A stretch of DNA of 64,000 bases. Source: Mesorhizobium australicum. GTDB taxonomy: Bacteria; Pseudomonadota; Alphaproteobacteria; Rhizobiales; Rhizobiaceae. Both the position numbers and the translations under genes were made by a program. Shown here one piece after another: positions 1 to 9,569 of the stretch. Position 1 is the first letter of the stretch. Every line of letters begins with the position of its first letter. Under the pieces are notes generated by a model that searched no databases, had not been told where the DNA came from, and saw only the letters and a list, made by a program, of their open reading frames with translations. The DNA lies in assembly GCF_900177325.1 (NCBI RefSeq), contig NZ_FXBL01000004.1:3968001-4032000 (forward strand), in the 5' to 3' direction.

Positions 1-1
1 G

Positions 2-781
2 GAGGTAAAGGCAGCGATGACCTTCCCGGGCGGAACGCACGACCTGTGGATTCGCTACTGGCTGGCCGCCGGCGGCATCGACCCGAACAGCGACATCTCG
101 ACGATTGTCGTTCCGCCGGCTCAGATGGTCGCCAACATGAAAGTCGGCACCATGGATTGCTTCTGCGTCTGCGAGCCGTGGAATGAACAGCTCAAGAACC
201 AACAGATCGGCTACACGGCCCTGACGACAGGCGAACTCTGGGACAAGCATCCCGAAAAGGCGTTCGCGCTGCGCGCCGATTACGTCGAGAACTATCCGAA
301 CGCCACCAAGGCGCTGCTGATGGCCGTCATGGAAGCCCAGCAGTGGTGCGAGGACATGGCCAACAAGGAGGAGCTGGCTCAAATCTGCGCCAAGCGCAAC
401 TGGATCAACGCCCCCTTCAAGGACGTCGTCGATCGGATGAAGGGAACCTTCGACTACGGCAACGGCAAGGTGGTCGAGAACAGCCCGTTCATCATGCACT
501 ACTGGGCGAACCACGCCTCCTATCCGTTCCGCAGCCACGATCTCTGGTTCCTGACCGAGGACATTCGCTGGGGCTACCTTCCGGAAAGCACCGACACGAA
601 GGCGCTCATCGACAAGGTCAACCGCGAAGATCTGTGGCGGGAGGCTGCCGGGGAACTCGGCGTCACGGACATTCCGACCTCGACCTCGCGCGGCAAGGAG
701 ACCTTCTTCGACGGCAAGGTGTTCGATCCGGAGAATCCCGGCGCCTACCTGGAGAGCCTTTCGATCAAGCGAATGGCCTGA
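2..781 (+). CDS. nrtA: Nitrate ABC transporter, periplasmic nitrate-binding protein (C-terminal part)
   Basis: Nitrate/nitrite-binding subunit of an NrtABD-type importer. The reading frame is open to the left window edge, and the first ATG (17) lies inside the conserved family segment TFPGGTHDLWIRYWLAAGG, so the signal peptide and N-terminal lobe are outside the window. The visible part contains the CEPWNEQ segment and a C-terminal lobe typical of NrtA/NasF. Permease, ATPase and nitrite/nitrate reductase genes follow on the same strand, which fixes the substrate as nitrate/nitrite rather than the related taurine, sulfonate or bicarbonate. A GC hairpin sits just behind the stop codon. Confidence 0.9.
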   Translation, partial: EVKAAMTFPGGTHDLWIRYWLAAGGIDPNSDISTIVVPPAQMVANMKVGTMDCFCVCEPWNEQLKNQQIGYTALTTGELWDKHPEKAFALRADYVENYPNATKALLMAVMEAQQWCEDMANKEELAQICAKRNWINAPFKDVVDRMKGTFDYGNGKVVENSPFIMHYWANHASYPFRSHDLWFLTEDIRWGYLPESTDTKALIDKVNREDLWREAAGELGVTDIPTSTSRGKETFFDGKVFDPENPGAYLESLSIKRMA

Positions 782-790
782 AGTCCGACA

Positions 791-814
791 GCCGCCGGCT
801 CACCGGCCGGCGGC
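791..814. terminator. GC hairpin between nrtA and nrtB
   Basis: Perfect 9-bp inverted repeat GCCGCCGGC / GCCGGCGGC (791-799 and 806-814) with a 6-nt loop, 10 nt after the nrtA stop and 36 nt before nrtB. There is no T-run, so it is more likely an mRNA-stabilising or partial-attenuation element that favours the binding protein than a full terminator. Confidence 0.5.
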
Positions 815-849
815 CCCTGACCTGGATCGAAATCATCAAGGAGTCCGAT

Positions 850-1746
850 ATGACAGCCTCGGCTGCAAAGACGATCATCTCGCCGGTCAGGCCGTTACGG
901 CCGGCGGCGAGCGTCCACGCTCTACCGATCGCCCGCAAGGCCCTCTCTCGCAAGCTGGTTGATGGCGCACTGTCAATCGCGGGTCAGGTGGTGCCGCCGC
1001 TCGTCACCCTGGCGCTGCTTGTCGGACTATGGCAGGCACTCTGTTCCGGGCCGACCTCCGCCCTGCCGCCCCCCTCGCAGGTCATCAGCGATACATGGGA
1101 TCTCATCGTCCACCCGTTCTATGACAACGGCGGCAACGACAAGGGCATGGGCTGGCAGTTGCTCGCGAGCCTTCAGCGCGTGGCACTCGGCTACGCGTTG
1201 GCAGCCGTCGCGGGAATAGCTCTGGGCGTCCTCGTCGGTCAGTCGAGCCTGGCGATGCGAGGGCTCGACCCGATATTCCAGGTCCTGCGCACGGTACCGC
1301 CCCTGGCCTGGCTTCCTCTCTCCCTCGCGGCATTCAGGGACGGCGAGCCTTCCGCCATCTTCGTGATCTTCATCACGGCCATCTGGCCGATCATCATCAA
1401 TACGGCTGTCGGCGTCCGCAATATCCCCTCGGATTATCGAAACGTCGCCCGTGTCCTTCGGCTCAACGGGCAGGAGTATTTCCGCAAGATCATGCTGCCG
1501 GCGGCGGCGCCTTACATCTTCACCGGCCTTCGTATCGGCATCGGTCTCTCGTGGCTGGCCATCGTGGCTGCGGAGATGCTCATCGGCGGGGTCGGCATCG
1601 GCTTCTTCATCTGGGACGCATGGAACTCGTCCCTCATCAGCGACATCATCCTGGCCCTCATCTATGTGGGGCTCGTCGGGTTCGTCCTCGACCGGATCGT
1701 CGCCTTCATCGGCAACCGCGTGACACGCGGCACCTCTGCGTCCTGA
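850..1746 (+). CDS. nrtB: Nitrate ABC transporter permease
   Basis: Inner-membrane permease (298 aa) of the nitrate importer, BPD_transp_1 family. Several hydrophobic segments are visible. The EAA-type cytoplasmic loop around LRLNGQEYFRKIMLPAAAPY contacts the ATPase. The reading frame extends upstream, but the ATG at 850 (GGAGTCCGAT in front of it) gives the expected N-terminus. It lies 68 nt after nrtA and 11 nt before the ATPase gene, as part of one operon. Confidence 0.92.
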   Translation: MTASAAKTIISPVRPLRPAASVHALPIARKALSRKLVDGALSIAGQVVPPLVTLALLVGLWQALCSGPTSALPPPSQVISDTWDLIVHPFYDNGGNDKGMGWQLLASLQRVALGYALAAVAGIALGVLVGQSSLAMRGLDPIFQVLRTVPPLAWLPLSLAAFRDGEPSAIFVIFITAIWPIIINTAVGVRNIPSDYRNVARVLRLNGQEYFRKIMLPAAAPYIFTGLRIGIGLSWLAIVAAEMLIGGVGIGFFIWDAWNSSLISDIILALIYVGLVGFVLDRIVAFIGNRVTRGTSAS

Positions 1747-1757
1747 GGAGCACGACC

Positions 1758-2558
1758 ATGGCGAACCACTATCTGTCGATCGAAGGCATCGGCAAGACGT
1801 TCTCGCGCGGCAACTCCACGACGGAAGTTCTCCGCGACGTGACGCTCGGCGTCGCGAAGGGTGAATACGTTTCGATCATCGGCCACTCCGGCTGCGGCAA
1901 GTCCACGCTTCTCAACATCGTAGCGGGCCTCACACGATCGACGGTGGGGGCCGTCTTCCTCGATGGCAGCGTCGTCGATGACCCAGGCCCAGACCGCGCG
2001 GTCGTCTTCCAGAACCACTCGCTCCTGCCCTGGCTTACGGTTCAGGAGAACGTCGCTCTTGCCGTCGACAAGGTTTTCAGCGGCAAGAAGTCCGCCGCCG
2101 AACGCAGCGAATGGACGATGCACAACCTCGACCTGGTCCATATGGGACATGCCAGGGACAAGCGCCCGGCCGAGATCTCGGGCGGGATGAAGCAGCGTGT
2201 CGGCATCGCGCGGGCGCTTGCGATGGAGCCGAAGCTGCTCCTTCTCGACGAGCCGTTCGGTGCGCTCGACGCCCTGACCCGAGCGCACCTGCAAGACCAG
2301 GTCATGCAGATTCACCAGTCGCTCGGCAACACAGTGATCATGATCACGCATGACGTCGACGAAGCAGTCCTCCTGTCGGACCGGATCGTGATGATGACCA
2401 ATGGCCCGGCGGCGCGCATTGGTGAAGTACTCGACGTAACCCTCGAGCGCCCGCGCAACCGCATCGCGCTTGCATCGGACCGGACCTACCTCAAATGCCG
2501 CGAGGCGGTGCTGAAATTCCTCTACGAACGGCACCGCTTCGTGGAAGCTGCGGAGTGA
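1758..2558 (+). CDS. nrtD: Nitrate ABC transporter ATP-binding protein
   Basis: ATPase (266 aa) energising nitrate import. Walker A GHSGCGKST is at residues 42-50, the ABC signature is ISGGMKQR, and Walker B with D-loop is LLLLDEPFGALDA, followed by the ITHDVDEA switch histidine. The size fits the single-domain NrtD type; there is no C-terminal nitrate-sensor domain as in cyanobacterial NrtC. ATG 1758 follows a GAGGAGCACGACC ribosome-binding site. nirB starts 5 nt after its stop. Confidence 0.93.
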   Translation: MANHYLSIEGIGKTFSRGNSTTEVLRDVTLGVAKGEYVSIIGHSGCGKSTLLNIVAGLTRSTVGAVFLDGSVVDDPGPDRAVVFQNHSLLPWLTVQENVALAVDKVFSGKKSAAERSEWTMHNLDLVHMGHARDKRPAEISGGMKQRVGIARALAMEPKLLLLDEPFGALDALTRAHLQDQVMQIHQSLGNTVIMITHDVDEAVLLSDRIVMMTNGPAARIGEVLDVTLERPRNRIALASDRTYLKCREAVLKFLYERHRFVEAAE

Positions 2559-2563
2559 CGGCG

Positions 2564-5014
2564 ATGACAGAGAAGCTTGTCATCGTCGGCAACGGCATGG
2601 CGCCGGGCAGGATGCTGGAGCACCTGTTCGAGGCCGCCCCCGGTCGCTACCAGGTCACCATCTTCAACGCGGAACCACGGGTCAACTATGACCGCATCAT
2701 GCTCTCGCCCGTGCTCTCCGGCGAGAAGAGCTACGACGACATCGTCATCCACGGCGACGGCTGGTACATCCAGAACGGCGTGACGCTCTACAAGGGCCAC
2801 AGGATCGTCGCGATCGACCGCGCCGCCAAGACCGTGACCTCGGACATGGGGGGCACCGAGAGCTACGACAAGCTGGTCATCGCCACCGGCTCGGTGCCGT
2901 TCATCATCCCAGTGCCCGGCAAGGACCTGCCCGGCGTCATCACCTATCGCGACCTGGATGACGTCAATGCCATGCTGCTCGCGGCGCAATCGCGCGCGAA
3001 GGCGGTCGTCATCGGCGGCGGGCTGCTCGGCCTGGAAGCGGCCGCCGGCCTGAAGGCGCGCGGCATGGAGGTAACGCTGATCCACGTCATGCCGACGCTG
3101 ATGGAGCGCCAGCTCGACCCGGCCGCCGGCTACCTGCTGCAGAAGGCGATCGAGGCCCGCGGCATCGAGGTGCTGACCAAGGCCAACACCAAGGCCATCA
3201 TCGGCGACGCTAAGGTCGAGGGGGTCGAGCTCGCCGACGGCACGTTCATCCCGGCAAGCTTGGTCGTGATGGCGGTCGGCATCCGCCCGAACGTCGCGCT
3301 CGCCAAGGAGGCCGGACTGGAGGTCAACCGCGGCATCGTCACCGACGCCCGCATGGCAACGTCCGATCCCGACATCCTGTCGATCGGCGAATGCGCCGAG
3401 GTCGGCGGCCATGTCTATGGCCTCGTCGCCCCCCTCTACCAGATGGCGCGCGTCGCTGCCGCCAGCCTGACCGGTGGCACGGAGGAGCGGTTTGCCCACT
3501 CCGACACGCCGACCAAGCTCAAGGTCACCGGCATCGACCTCTACTCGGTCGGCGACTTCGCCGATGGCGACGACCGCGAGGAGATCATTCTGCGCGATGC
3601 TTCTGCCGGCATCTACAAGCGCGTCATCCTGCGCGACAACAAGATTATCGGAACCGTGCTGTTCGGCGAGACCGCCGACGGTTCCTGGTTCGCCGACCTG
3701 CAGAAGAAGCAGGCCGACATTTCGGAGATGCGCGACACGCTGATCTTCGGCCAGGCCTTCCAGGGAGGCGCCTCCGCGGACCCTCTGGCGGCCGTTGCGG
3801 CCCTCTCGGATGATGCCGAGATCTGCGGCTGCAACGGCGTCTGCAAGGGCAAGATCACCGGCGCGATCACGTCGAAAGGCCTGACCGGCCTGGACGACGT
3901 ACGCGCCCACACCAAGGCATCCGCCTCCTGCGGTACCTGCACGCCACTGGTCGAGAAGCTGATGGTGCTCACTCTCGGCGACAGCTACAACCCCGCTGCG
4001 ATCCAGCCGATGTGCACCTGCACCACGCTCGGCCACGACGAGGTACGCCGACTGATCAAGGCGAAAGGGCTGAAGACCATCCCCGCGGTGATGCAGGAGC
4101 TGGAGTGGAAGACCTCCTGCGGCTGCGCCAAGTGCCGCCCTGCCCTCAACTACTACCTCGTCTGCGATTGGCCTGACGAATATGCCGACGACTACCAGTC
4201 GCGCTTCATCAACGAGCGCGTCCACGCCAATATCCAGAAGGACGGCACCTATTCGGTGGTGCCGCGCATGTGGGGCGGCGTCACCTCGGCGCAGGAGTTG
4301 CGGGCGATCGCCGACGTGGTCGACAAGTTCGCGATTCCCACGGTCAAGGTCACCGGCGGCCAGCGCATCGACATGCTGGGCGTGAAGAAGGAGGATCTGC
4401 CGGCTGTCTGGTCCGATCTCGGCAAGGCCGGCTTCGTTTCGGGTCACGCCTATGCCAAGGGCCTGCGCACGGTGAAGACCTGCGTCGGCACCGATTGGTG
4501 CCGCTTCGGCACGCAGGACTCGACCAGGCTCGGCATCCGTATCGAGAAGTTCATGTGGGGTTCCTGGACGCCGGCCAAGGTCAAGATGGGCGTGTCCGGC
4601 TGTCCGCGAAACTGCGCCGAGGCGACCTGCAAGGACGTGGGCGTCATCTGCGTGGATTCCGGCTACGAGATCCATTTCGCTGGCGCGGCCGGCCTCGACA
4701 TCAAGGGCACCGAGGTGCTCGGCCAGGTCCGCACCGAGGACGAGGCGCTCGAGGTCATCGTCGCTCTCACCCAGATGTATCGCGAGCAGGCCCGCTATCT
4801 CGAGCGCATCTACAAATGGGCCAAGCGTATCGGCTTGGACGAGATCCGCCGCCAGATCATGGGCGATCCGGAGCGACGGAAGGCCTATTTCGACCGCTTC
4901 GTCTTCTCGCAGAAGTTCGCGCAGGTCGACCCCTGGTCGGAGCGGGTCTCCGGCAAGGACAAGCACGAGTTCCGCCCGATGGCGGCCGTGCCGTTCCAGC
5001 AGGCAGCGGAGTAG
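2564..5014 (+). CDS. nirB: Assimilatory nitrite reductase [NAD(P)H], large subunit
   Basis: Cytoplasmic siroheme enzyme (816 aa) reducing nitrite to ammonium with NAD(P)H. Order: N-terminal FAD/NAD(P) pyridine nucleotide-disulfide oxidoreductase domain (about 1-400), two BFD-like [2Fe-2S] cysteine regions (CGCNGVC near 422, CGTCTP near 465, and a second CTCT...CGCAKC set near 485-530), then the sulfite/nitrite reductase domains. Cys640, Cys646, Cys680 and Cys684 (motif GCPRNCAE) bind the [4Fe-4S]-siroheme centre. Length and domain order are normal. It is 5 nt behind nrtD and 3 nt ahead of nirD. Confidence 0.96.
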   Translation: MTEKLVIVGNGMAPGRMLEHLFEAAPGRYQVTIFNAEPRVNYDRIMLSPVLSGEKSYDDIVIHGDGWYIQNGVTLYKGHRIVAIDRAAKTVTSDMGGTESYDKLVIATGSVPFIIPVPGKDLPGVITYRDLDDVNAMLLAAQSRAKAVVIGGGLLGLEAAAGLKARGMEVTLIHVMPTLMERQLDPAAGYLLQKAIEARGIEVLTKANTKAIIGDAKVEGVELADGTFIPASLVVMAVGIRPNVALAKEAGLEVNRGIVTDARMATSDPDILSIGECAEVGGHVYGLVAPLYQMARVAAASLTGGTEERFAHSDTPTKLKVTGIDLYSVGDFADGDDREEIILRDASAGIYKRVILRDNKIIGTVLFGETADGSWFADLQKKQADISEMRDTLIFGQAFQGGASADPLAAVAALSDDAEICGCNGVCKGKITGAITSKGLTGLDDVRAHTKASASCGTCTPLVEKLMVLTLGDSYNPAAIQPMCTCTTLGHDEVRRLIKAKGLKTIPAVMQELEWKTSCGCAKCRPALNYYLVCDWPDEYADDYQSRFINERVHANIQKDGTYSVVPRMWGGVTSAQELRAIADVVDKFAIPTVKVTGGQRIDMLGVKKEDLPAVWSDLGKAGFVSGHAYAKGLRTVKTCVGTDWCRFGTQDSTRLGIRIEKFMWGSWTPAKVKMGVSGCPRNCAEATCKDVGVICVDSGYEIHFAGAAGLDIKGTEVLGQVRTEDEALEVIVALTQMYREQARYLERIYKWAKRIGLDEIRRQIMGDPERRKAYFDRFVFSQKFAQVDPWSERVSGKDKHEFRPMAAVPFQQAAE

Positions 5015-5017
5015 ACG

Positions 5018-5347
5018 ATGGACTGGCTCCAGATCGGACATATCGACGACATCCCCCGCCGCGGCGCGCGCTGCGTGACGACGCCGCAAGGCAGGATCGG
5101 CGTCTTCCGCACCGCGGATGACCAGGTCTTCGCCATCGAGGACCACTGCCCGCACAAGGGCGGGCCGCTCAGCCAGGGCATCGTCCACGGCACGTCGGTG
5201 ACATGTCCGCTGCACAACTGGGTGATCTCGCTGGAGACCGGCCAGGCACAGGGGGCGGACGAAGGTTCGGTCAGGACGATCCCGCTCAGGCTGGTCGACG
5301 GCCAGATCCAGATAGCGCTCGCCGCGCAGCTGATGGCGGCCGAATGA
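5018..5347 (+). CDS. nirD: Nitrite reductase small subunit (Rieske-type)
   Basis: Small partner of NirB (109 aa) with a Rieske fold. Cys44, His46, Cys63 and His66 (CPH...CPLH) are all present, so a [2Fe-2S] cluster is likely retained; many enterobacterial NirD proteins lack it. The stop codon overlaps the nasA start in ATGA, which indicates translational coupling of nitrite and nitrate reductase. Confidence 0.94.
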   Translation: MDWLQIGHIDDIPRRGARCVTTPQGRIGVFRTADDQVFAIEDHCPHKGGPLSQGIVHGTSVTCPLHNWVISLETGQAQGADEGSVRTIPLRLVDGQIQIALAAQLMAAE

Positions 5348-8025
5348 ACATTCCAGGAGATCCCACAGCCGCCGCGGTGAGGACGACCTGCCCCTATTGC
5401 GGGGTGGGGTGCGGCGTGATGGCGGACGTCGCCGCGGACGGCTCGGTGTCCGTCCGCGGCGACCCGGATCATCCGGCGAATTTCGGCAAGCTCTGCTCCA
5501 AGGGCAGCGCGCTCGGCGAGACGACCGGCCTCGACGGCCGGATGCTGTATCCCGAGATCGCGGGCCGGCAGGCGTGCTGGGACGACGCGCTCGATCTCGT
5601 CGCGAAACGCTTCACGGATACGATCGCCGCGCACGGGCCGGATTCGGTCGCCTTCTACGTCTCTGGCCAGCTTCTCACCGAGGACTACTACGTCGCCAAC
5701 AAGCTGATGAAGGGCTTCATCGGCTCGGGCAACATCGACACGAATTCCCGCCTCTGCATGGCCTCGTCCGTCGCCGGCCACCGTCGCGCCTTCGGCGAGG
5801 ACGTGGTGCCGGGCACCTACGAGGATTTCGAGGAGGCCGACCTCGTCGTCCTGACCGGGTCCAACACCGCCTGGTGCCACCCGATCCTCTACCAACGCCT
5901 GCTCGCGGCCCGGCGAACGAGAGGGACGAAAATTATCGTCATCGATCCGCGCCGCACAGCGACAGCGCAGGAGTGCGACCTTCATCTCGCAATCGACCCC
6001 GGCACCGATGTGCTGCTGTTCAACGGCGTGTTAGCGCACCTTGCCCGCTCGAACGTGATCGACCAGAACTATGTCGGCGCGGCGACCTCCGGCTTCGCCG
6101 AAGCCCTGTCCGCCGCGCTGGCCGATGCGCCCTCGTCGGCGAGTGTTGCCACCGGCTGTGGCCTCGCCGAGGCCGACGTGCAGCTGTTCTTCCAGCTCTT
6201 CGCCGGCACCGAGCGCACGGTCACCGTCTACAGCCAGGGCGTCAACCAGTCCTCGCGCGGCACCGACAAGGTCAACGCGATCGTCAACTGCCACCTCGCC
6301 ACCGGCCGGATCGGCAGGCCGGGCATGGGACCGTTCTCGGTCACCGGCCAGCCCAACGCGATGGGCGGCCGTGAGGTTGGCGGGCTCGCCAACCAGCTGG
6401 CGGCCCATATGGGCTTCGAGAGCCCGGAAGACATCGACCGCGTCGCCCGCTTCTGGCGCGCGCCCAACATTGCCAGTAGGCCGGGCCTAAAGGCGGTCGA
6501 TCTGTTCCGCGCCGTCGGCGAGGGGCGTATCAAGGCGTTGTGGGTGATGGGCACCAATCCGGCGGTGTCGATGCCCGACGCCGGCCGCGTGCGCGCCGCG
6601 CTGAAGAGCTGCGAATTCGTCGTCGTCTCCGACATCACCCGCACCGACACCACCCGCTATGCCGACGTCTACCTTCCCGCCGCCGGCTGGGGCGAGAAGG
6701 ACGGCACGGTCACCAATTCCGAGCGCCGAATCTCGCGTCAGCGCGCTTTCCTGCCGCCGCCGGGCGAGGCGCGGCCGGACTGGCGCATCGTCTGCGACGT
6801 TGCCCGCCGCATGGGCTTCGGCGACGCCTTCGCCTATGACGGTCCCGCCGCGATCTTCCGCGAACACGCCGCGCTGTCGACTTACGAGAACGGCGGCCGA
6901 CGCGTCTTCGACATCGGCGCGATGGCCATGGATGAAGCTGCCTACGACGCCATGCCCCCCCGGCATTGGCCTGTTGCGGAGGAAAGCGTCTCCCATCACC
7001 GCCTCTTTGCCGACGGCCGCTTCCCGACTCCCGACGGGCGCGCCCGCTTCGTCGCCGTCAGGCAGGATCGCCTCGCGCGGACGGTCGATGCGACCTTCCC
7101 GATCGCGCTGAACACCGGCCGTCTGCGGGACCAGTGGCACACTATGACCCGCACCGGCCGCGTGCCGAGGCTTGCCGCCAACACGCCGGAAGCGATGATC
7201 GATATAAGCGCGGCCGACGCCGGCGCCTACGGCCTGGCCGACGGCGATCTCGCCCGCGTGACCAGCGCGCAGGGAACCGCCCGCGCCAAGGCGCGCATCA
7301 CCGATACGGTCCGCCCAGGGCAAGCTTTCCTGCCGATGCACTGGAGCGGCTCCTTTGCCACCAACGCAGCGGCGGGCTCCATCTCGACGCCCGATGTCGA
7401 CCCGATCTCCGGCCAGCCGGAGCTGAAGCACACGCCTGTCCACATCGCGCGCGAGGAAATCAACTGGACCGCGGTACTGCTGACCCGGCGCGACCTGCGC
7501 CCCACCGGCTTCGTGCACTGGAGCCGCCACGCTATCGAGGGCGGCTGGGCGTACGATCTGTGCGGCACGGAATCGCCCGACCAGGGCATCCTGCTCGCGC
7601 GTTCCCTTCTGCCCGACGTCCGCCCGGAGCATCTGGTGGAATATCGCGACCGCCACGGCCGCACCTACCGCGCCGCCTCACTGGACGAGGCCGGGACGTT
7701 GGCCGAGGTTATGTTCGTCGCCCCCACAGGCGAACTGCCGCCGCGCGACTGGCTGCAACTCCTGATCGGCTCGCGCCAGCCGCTTTCCGCCGCCGAGCGC
7801 ATGGCGCTTCTGTCCGGCCGCTCGCCGGTGCCGATGGCATCCACGGGCCGGATTGTCTGCTCCTGCTTCAATGTCGGCGTCAACCAGATCGCCTCGGCAG
7901 TGGCAGCGGGCTGCTCGACCGTCGAAGAGGTCGGCCAAAGCCTGCGCGCCGGCACCAACTGCGGTTCCTGCCGCTCAGAGATAAGGACCATCATCGATGC
8001 AGGTCGTCTCCAGGCAGCCGAGTGA
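5344..8025 (+). CDS. nasA: Assimilatory nitrate reductase, catalytic subunit
   Basis: Cytoplasmic molybdenum enzyme (893 aa) reducing nitrate to nitrite. The N-terminal [4Fe-4S] ligands are Cys16, Cys19, Cys23 and Cys51. They are followed by molybdopterin oxidoreductase and molydopterin-dinucleotide-binding domains. A C-terminal BFD-like [2Fe-2S] module supplies Cys839, Cys841, Cys873 and Cys876. No separate NADH-dependent NasC-type reductase subunit is seen in the window, so the extra cluster may receive electrons from a ferredoxin or another reductase. The ATG overlaps the nirD stop. Confidence 0.95.
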   Translation: MNIPGDPTAAAVRTTCPYCGVGCGVMADVAADGSVSVRGDPDHPANFGKLCSKGSALGETTGLDGRMLYPEIAGRQACWDDALDLVAKRFTDTIAAHGPDSVAFYVSGQLLTEDYYVANKLMKGFIGSGNIDTNSRLCMASSVAGHRRAFGEDVVPGTYEDFEEADLVVLTGSNTAWCHPILYQRLLAARRTRGTKIIVIDPRRTATAQECDLHLAIDPGTDVLLFNGVLAHLARSNVIDQNYVGAATSGFAEALSAALADAPSSASVATGCGLAEADVQLFFQLFAGTERTVTVYSQGVNQSSRGTDKVNAIVNCHLATGRIGRPGMGPFSVTGQPNAMGGREVGGLANQLAAHMGFESPEDIDRVARFWRAPNIASRPGLKAVDLFRAVGEGRIKALWVMGTNPAVSMPDAGRVRAALKSCEFVVVSDITRTDTTRYADVYLPAAGWGEKDGTVTNSERRISRQRAFLPPPGEARPDWRIVCDVARRMGFGDAFAYDGPAAIFREHAALSTYENGGRRVFDIGAMAMDEAAYDAMPPRHWPVAEESVSHHRLFADGRFPTPDGRARFVAVRQDRLARTVDATFPIALNTGRLRDQWHTMTRTGRVPRLAANTPEAMIDISAADAGAYGLADGDLARVTSAQGTARAKARITDTVRPGQAFLPMHWSGSFATNAAAGSISTPDVDPISGQPELKHTPVHIAREEINWTAVLLTRRDLRPTGFVHWSRHAIEGGWAYDLCGTESPDQGILLARSLLPDVRPEHLVEYRDRHGRTYRAASLDEAGTLAEVMFVAPTGELPPRDWLQLLIGSRQPLSAAERMALLSGRSPVPMASTGRIVCSCFNVGVNQIASAVAAGCSTVEEVGQSLRAGTNCGSCRSEIRTIIDAGRLQAAE

Positions 8026-9469
8026 AGAAGCCCCGGCGCGGATCCGACCGCTGTCGGTCCTGCCGGTCTTTCTCGACCTCGCGGGAAAACGCACCGTCGT
8101 CGCGGGTGGCACGGACGCGGCCGCCTGGAAGGCCGAGCTGCTCGCGGCGGCCGGCGCCACGGTCGAGGTCTTCTCGCCCGAGGACGAACTCTCCGACGAA
8201 ATGCGCCGCATCGCGGAGCGCGAGCCGAAACTGACCATCCATCCCCGGCGCTGGGAGCCGGCCAGCCTGCGCGGCGCGGCTGTCGCCCTGGCGGACGCGG
8301 GAAGCGACGACGAGGCCACCGCCTTCCGCGATGCCGCCCGGCACGCAGGCACGGCGTGCAACGTCATCGACAGGCCGGCCTTCTGCGACTTCCAGTTCGG
8401 CACAATCGTCAACCGTTCGCCCGTGGTCATGGGCATCTCGACCTCCGGCGCGGCCCCCATTCTCGGCCAGGCAGTGCGCCGCCGCATCGAGACGTTGCTG
8501 CCACCCTCACTGGCTAACTGGGCCGCTTTGGCCCGCACGGCCCGAGAGCGGGTGGCGGAGACGCTAACGCCCGGTCCGGCCCGCCGCGCGTTCTGGGAGA
8601 CGTTCGTCGACCTCGCCTTCGGCCCAGCTCCGTCCGAAGCAATTGCCCAGAACATTTCCACCGCGCTCCGTTCCTCTCGCGAGGCCCCGCGCGGCAAGGT
8701 CATCTTCGTCGGCGCGGGACCGGGCGACGCCGAACTACTGACGCTCAAGGCGGTGCGCGCGCTGCAGGCGGCCGACGTGATCTTGTTCGACGACCTGGTC
8801 TCCGACGACGTGCTCGAACTCGCCCGCCGCGAGGCAAAGCGCATCCTCGTCGGCAAGCGCGCCGGCCGGCCGAGCTGCAAGCAGAGCGAGATCAACGCCC
8901 TGATGGTGAAGCTTGCCCGCGCCGACCGACATGTGGTCCGGCTCAAATCAGGCGATCCGATGATCTTCGGCCGCGCCGGCGAGGAGATCGCCGCGCTGGA
9001 GGCGGCCGGCATCGGCTACGAAGTCGTTCCGGGCGTCACCGCAGGCCTCGCACTCGCCGCAACGCTCGGGGTTTCCCTCACCCACCGGGACATGGCGAAA
9101 TCCGTCCGCTTCATCACCGGCCATTCCAAGTCGGGCGGCCTGCCACAGGATGTCGACTGGCGGGCAGCCGCGGACATGTCCGCCACGACGATCTTCTACA
9201 TGGGTGCCCGCACCGCCGGGCTCATTTCGGAGCGCCTGATCGCCGAGGGCCTGTCGGCGCAGACGCCCGCGTGCGTCGCCGCCAATGTGGGACGGCCGGG
9301 CATGCGTTGCGAGAGGACTGCCCTGCACGACCTCGCCCAGGTAACCGCCAACTTTGACCGCGCGACGCCCATCCTCATCGGCGTCGGACAGGTCTTCGCG
9401 CCAAGGCTCGTCACTGCGCAGACAGAGGCTGGCGGCGGCCTCGGTGCTGGCCTTCATGCAATTGGTTGA
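7997..9469 (+). CDS. cysG: Siroheme synthase (precorrin-2 dehydrogenase/ferrochelatase + uroporphyrinogen-III methyltransferase)
   Basis: Multifunctional enzyme (490 aa) making siroheme, the NirB cofactor. An N-terminal Rossmann-type CysG-B half (LPVFLDLAGKRTVVAGG, roughly 22-230) precedes a C-terminal SUMT half starting near VIFVGAGPGDAELLTLKA, with the SAM-binding VRLKSGDPMIFGRAGEE segment. The ATG used here lies 29 nt inside nasA; no better start is apparent before the conserved N-terminus. Its place as last gene of the nitrate operon matches cofactor supply. Confidence 0.94.
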   Translation: MQVVSRQPSEEAPARIRPLSVLPVFLDLAGKRTVVAGGTDAAAWKAELLAAAGATVEVFSPEDELSDEMRRIAEREPKLTIHPRRWEPASLRGAAVALADAGSDDEATAFRDAARHAGTACNVIDRPAFCDFQFGTIVNRSPVVMGISTSGAAPILGQAVRRRIETLLPPSLANWAALARTARERVAETLTPGPARRAFWETFVDLAFGPAPSEAIAQNISTALRSSREAPRGKVIFVGAGPGDAELLTLKAVRALQAADVILFDDLVSDDVLELARREAKRILVGKRAGRPSCKQSEINALMVKLARADRHVVRLKSGDPMIFGRAGEEIAALEAAGIGYEVVPGVTAGLALAATLGVSLTHRDMAKSVRFITGHSKSGGLPQDVDWRAAADMSATTIFYMGARTAGLISERLIAEGLSAQTPACVAANVGRPGMRCERTALHDLAQVTANFDRATPILIGVGQVFAPRLVTAQTEAGGGLGAGLHAIG

Positions 9470-9490
9470 CGCTGTGTTCAAGACGCGGGT

Positions 9491-9504
9491 TTGACCCGCG
9501 TCAA
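9491..9504. promoter_or_regulatory. FNR/FixK-type box upstream of doxX
   Basis: TTGACCCGCGTCAA fits TTGAY-N4-RTCAA perfectly. Its centre is 72.5 nt upstream of the DoxX ATG. A class II (-41.5) promoter would start about 31 nt before the gene. Confidence 0.65.
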
Positions 9505-9569
9505 TGCGATGGAGGGTGCATCTGGAGCCAATGGGGACGGTCTTTCACACCGAAACAGGAGTCCCTCAC

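Noticed and set aside
343-849. N-terminal extension of nrtB over nrtA
   Set aside because: Out-of-frame shadow of nrtA; ATG 850 gives the expected permease length.
2522-5215. 897-aa open frame on the minus strand over nirB
   Set aside because: Shadow of nirB caused by high GC; composition is Arg/Asp/His/Leu-rich without family motifs, and nirB on the other strand is unambiguous.
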